A stretch of 64,000 bases of DNA from Melanocharis versteri. Its lineage: Eukaryota > Chordata > Aves > Passeriformes > Melanocharitidae. Position 1 is the stretch's first letter; every line of letters begins with the position of its first letter. The stretch lies in the NCBI GenBank assembly GCA_013397845.1, contig VZTG01004475.1, positions 1,096,506 through 1,160,505 of the forward strand, written 5' to 3'. A program made the translations under genes and the position numbers. Positions 62,184 to 64,000 of the stretch are shown here, one piece after another. The notes under the pieces were generated by a model. The model had not been told where the DNA came from, searched no databases, and saw only the letters and a list, made by a program, of their open reading frames with translations.

Positions 62184-62336
62184 CCTTCCCTTCCCTTCCC
62201 TTCCCTTCCCTTCCCTTCCCTTCCCTTCCNNNNNNNNNNNNNNNNNNNNNNNNNNNNNNNNNNNNNNNNNNNNNNNNNNNNNNNNTCTCTGTTCCGTTCC
62301 GTCCCCTGCCCTTCCCTTCCCTTCCCTTCCCTTCCC
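62184..62336. repeat. TTCCC pentanucleotide repeat with an internal gap
   Basis: Perfect TTCCC units run from 62184 to the gap at 62230. After the gap comes a diverged stretch (TCTCTGTTCCGTTCCGTCCC), then TTCCC units again to about 62336. The left flank is uniform and the right flank starts with variant units, so the array is probably longer or more heterogeneous than assembled. The frames that cross it encode only Phe, Pro, Ser and Leu repeats. Confidence 0.95.
62230..62285. other. Assembly gap (56 N)
   Basis: Fifty-six undetermined bases lie inside the TTCCC array. The true length of the array here is unknown. Confidence 1.
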
Positions 62337-62399
62337 TTTTTTTCTTTCTATGCTATGGGTGTCTAGAATTCCACAGTTGTAACAAGTGTTAGAGAGTAA

Positions 62400-62800
62400 G
62401 TTTCACATGCAAATAATGGCCTTTTCAGTGATAAGCGGTTCAATTGCCAGCGTAAAAATAGACACTTCCTCACACCTTTGTGCCATGCCATTTATTATTC
62501 TATATTAGCGTCTGTGAAGTGCTATTTAATGCTCCTCAGCCTTGTGTGTGTGGCTCAGTAGCACGACGAGCCAGCTCAGCCTGACAGACCTCGCTGCCCT
62601 TTCAGCTGACAAGCCGAGGCTCGGTGCAATATCCCTGAAAGAAGCAATCAGTGGATTTACAGAACAGCACAGCGCACTAACTTTTACTGCCTGTCCCCAA
62701 AACATAATATTAAATTATGTGTTAAGAGGATATTAGAGGCACGAGCTTCGGGAGAATCCAACTTGCGTCCCGTCCGAATTAGCATATAGATGAGCTGGAG
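62400..62800. promoter_or_regulatory. CpG-retaining candidate regulatory element
   Basis: A unique block with about fourteen CpGs between 62440 and 62776, eleven of them within 62562-62776 (for example 'gcacgacgag', 'gccgaggctcgg', 'gcacgagcttcggg' and 'tgcgtcccgtccga'), in a window where CpG is scarce. It also holds an octamer ATGCAAAT (62408), TTTATTATTC, TTTAATGC, and the inverted repeat CATAAT-ATTAA-ATTATG (62703-62719). Retained CpGs in non-repetitive DNA fit a constrained or unmethylated element such as an enhancer or minor promoter. No start-site motif or exon is recognisable. Confidence 0.35.
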
Positions 62801-62890
62801 TCTCAGATGAAGCACAACCTAGATGAATTTTCTAGCATTATGCTGCTTTGTACATTATCTTTGTCAAAATACAGCTTTGTGAAGAGAACC

Positions 62891-62918
62891 TTACACACGC
62901 AAACACACACACACACAT
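62891..62918. repeat. Short CA microsatellite
   Basis: TTACACACGCAAACACACACACACACA-type dinucleotide repeat of about 28 bases with two interruptions. Directly visible. Confidence 0.85.
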
Positions 62919-62929
62919 TTTTGGAGATG

Positions 62930-64000
62930 TTGCATAGGCAGCAAGGAAAGCAGCAGCAGACACAAGGGACAGCAGCGGCCTCTGTTTCCGTGCTTCCTGT
63001 GCCTTATCAAAAGAGACCTGGCACACGTGTATGCAGCCCTGCATCATACAAAATGCTTTCCCAGTAAGACAAATCTGTTAGCCCAAGTTCCTCTTGTTGT
63101 CTCCTGGAGCAGTATTTAACCGCTCCTAACACAGAAACTGTTAAGCGCAAAATAATTTTGACAACTTTGGTAGAATTGCAAGTGTCCTCGGTCACATGAC
63201 TCCTACAGGTTCAGCTAGGACATTATTCTGTACACCAGTAACCTAGGGCCTGGATATGACCTGGAAAATATTGCATAAACCCCTTCCAGTTAAACATAAG
63301 TGAAACCTAAAGACTTATTTATGAAAGCATTAATGTTGTGTTTGCAGAAGAAAAATAAATAGCACATTTTGAAATTAGGGCTTGCATTACTGAAAGAACC
63401 TAGAAATGGGATTGTCGGGCAAAACAACAAGAACAACAACAATTGTCCTTTGGAGAGCTTAAGCCTGAACTGTACGTGGCAAAGCATGTAAATAATGACA
63501 TATTTATCATATGAGCCCGTCGCTTTGTTGCGAGTTGCTGCCGGCCTTGATTGTGCATTTTGAGGACTAAAGGTTCAGTAGAAAGAGTTCCTCCTCTGAG
63601 GAAGCATTTGTTTCCCAATTTATTTTGTAGCTGCAAAGAACAGAACATTTTGCACTCCAGTGGGATCATCATTCAAGTATAGGAAAAGAGTTTTTGCAGA
63701 AAGGCCTTCTCCTACCTGGCTGTTGTATGTTCTCTTGCAGGCCAGCTAAAAGCAAAAATTCCTCTACCCATGGAATATTGAGGCCTGGGTGCTACCCAGA
63801 AAGGAGATATGAGAGAGGAGTAATTATTTTTCTGAGCACTGTTGGCAGGAAGAAAGCTTTTATTACTAACTTCACATCATCACAATAAGAGTTTAAAAAG
63901 AATTATTAAGTCACTGATGGCAGTGTAATGAATTATTAATACAAGCAGTTTATAAAAATGAATATTTACTTATATTTGAAGTTCTCCTCTTCGAGAACAT
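62930..64000. other. Unique DNA, no gene recognised
   Basis: No gene is recognisable. CpGs remain somewhat frequent (agcggcc, ttccgtg, acacgtg, accgctc, aagcgc, ctcggtc, and 'cccgtcgctttgttgcgag' near 63515). This may continue the regulatory-looking character of 62.4-62.8 kb. Open frames are under 95 codons and resemble nothing I know. Confidence 0.45.

Noticed and set aside
62082..62392. Frames crossing the N gap with Phe/Pro/Ser/Leu repeats
   Set aside because: They are translations of a TTCCC repeat and unknown bases.

Overview
The window looks like bird nuclear DNA, most probably from a songbird (passerine). The evidence is a set of truncated CR1 LINE 3' ends of avian type. Two of them (near 8.4 kb and 10.8 kb) carry the 'ctggaagggacccacaagg'-like form that is common in passerines. 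The sequence is AT-rich and CpG-poor, with vertebrate-style simple repeats and no prokaryotic gene organisation. Nothing in it identifies the species.

I recognise no protein-coding gene, rRNA, tRNA, CRISPR array or virus-derived gene. No open frame in either strand exceeds about 163 codons. The two longest (162-163 codons, near 46 kb) are products of a 22-bp tandem repeat. The next longest (about 143 codons) is near the length expected by chance in 64 kb of six-frame AT-rich DNA. The window is best read as an intergenic desert or the inside of a very long intron.

Layout: 1-8.4 kb is mostly unique AT-rich DNA with one small CR1 piece (5.4 kb) and a strong miRNA-like foldback (7.70-7.76 kb). 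8.4-11 kb holds two CR1 tails and a speculative pair of frame-compatible open segments with splice-like borders. 11-20 kb is unique DNA with a G/T-rich quadruplex-prone tract (15.5 kb). 20.3-20.6 kb is a small CpG-retaining island. 20.6-32.3 kb is unique DNA with an ATTCATTT-type repeat (27.8 kb) and an A/C tract (29.2 kb). 32.29-32.55 kb is the clearest CR1 on the minus strand. 32.6-46 kb is unique DNA containing several blocks that look like conserved regulatory elements (37.4, 38.5 and 41.6 kb). 46.1-46.2 kb is a near-perfect 22-bp minisatellite with G9 runs. 48.6-48.7 kb is a 32-bp pyrimidine repeat with a dimeric higher-order structure. 50.2 and 53.5 kb are plus-strand CR1 tails flanking a GC/CpG-richer stretch (52.4-52.9 kb). 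54-62 kb is unique AT-rich DNA. 62.18-62.34 kb is a TTCCC repeat interrupted by a 56-base assembly gap. The last 1.6 kb is again relatively CpG-retaining and may be regulatory.

No pathway or gene set can be described. The most useful leads are the 7.7 kb hairpin, the two higher-order tandem repeats, the CpG-retaining block at 62.4-62.8 kb, and the homeodomain/POU/SOX-motif-rich unique blocks. Conservation of these blocks was not tested; it is inferred from their appearance only.
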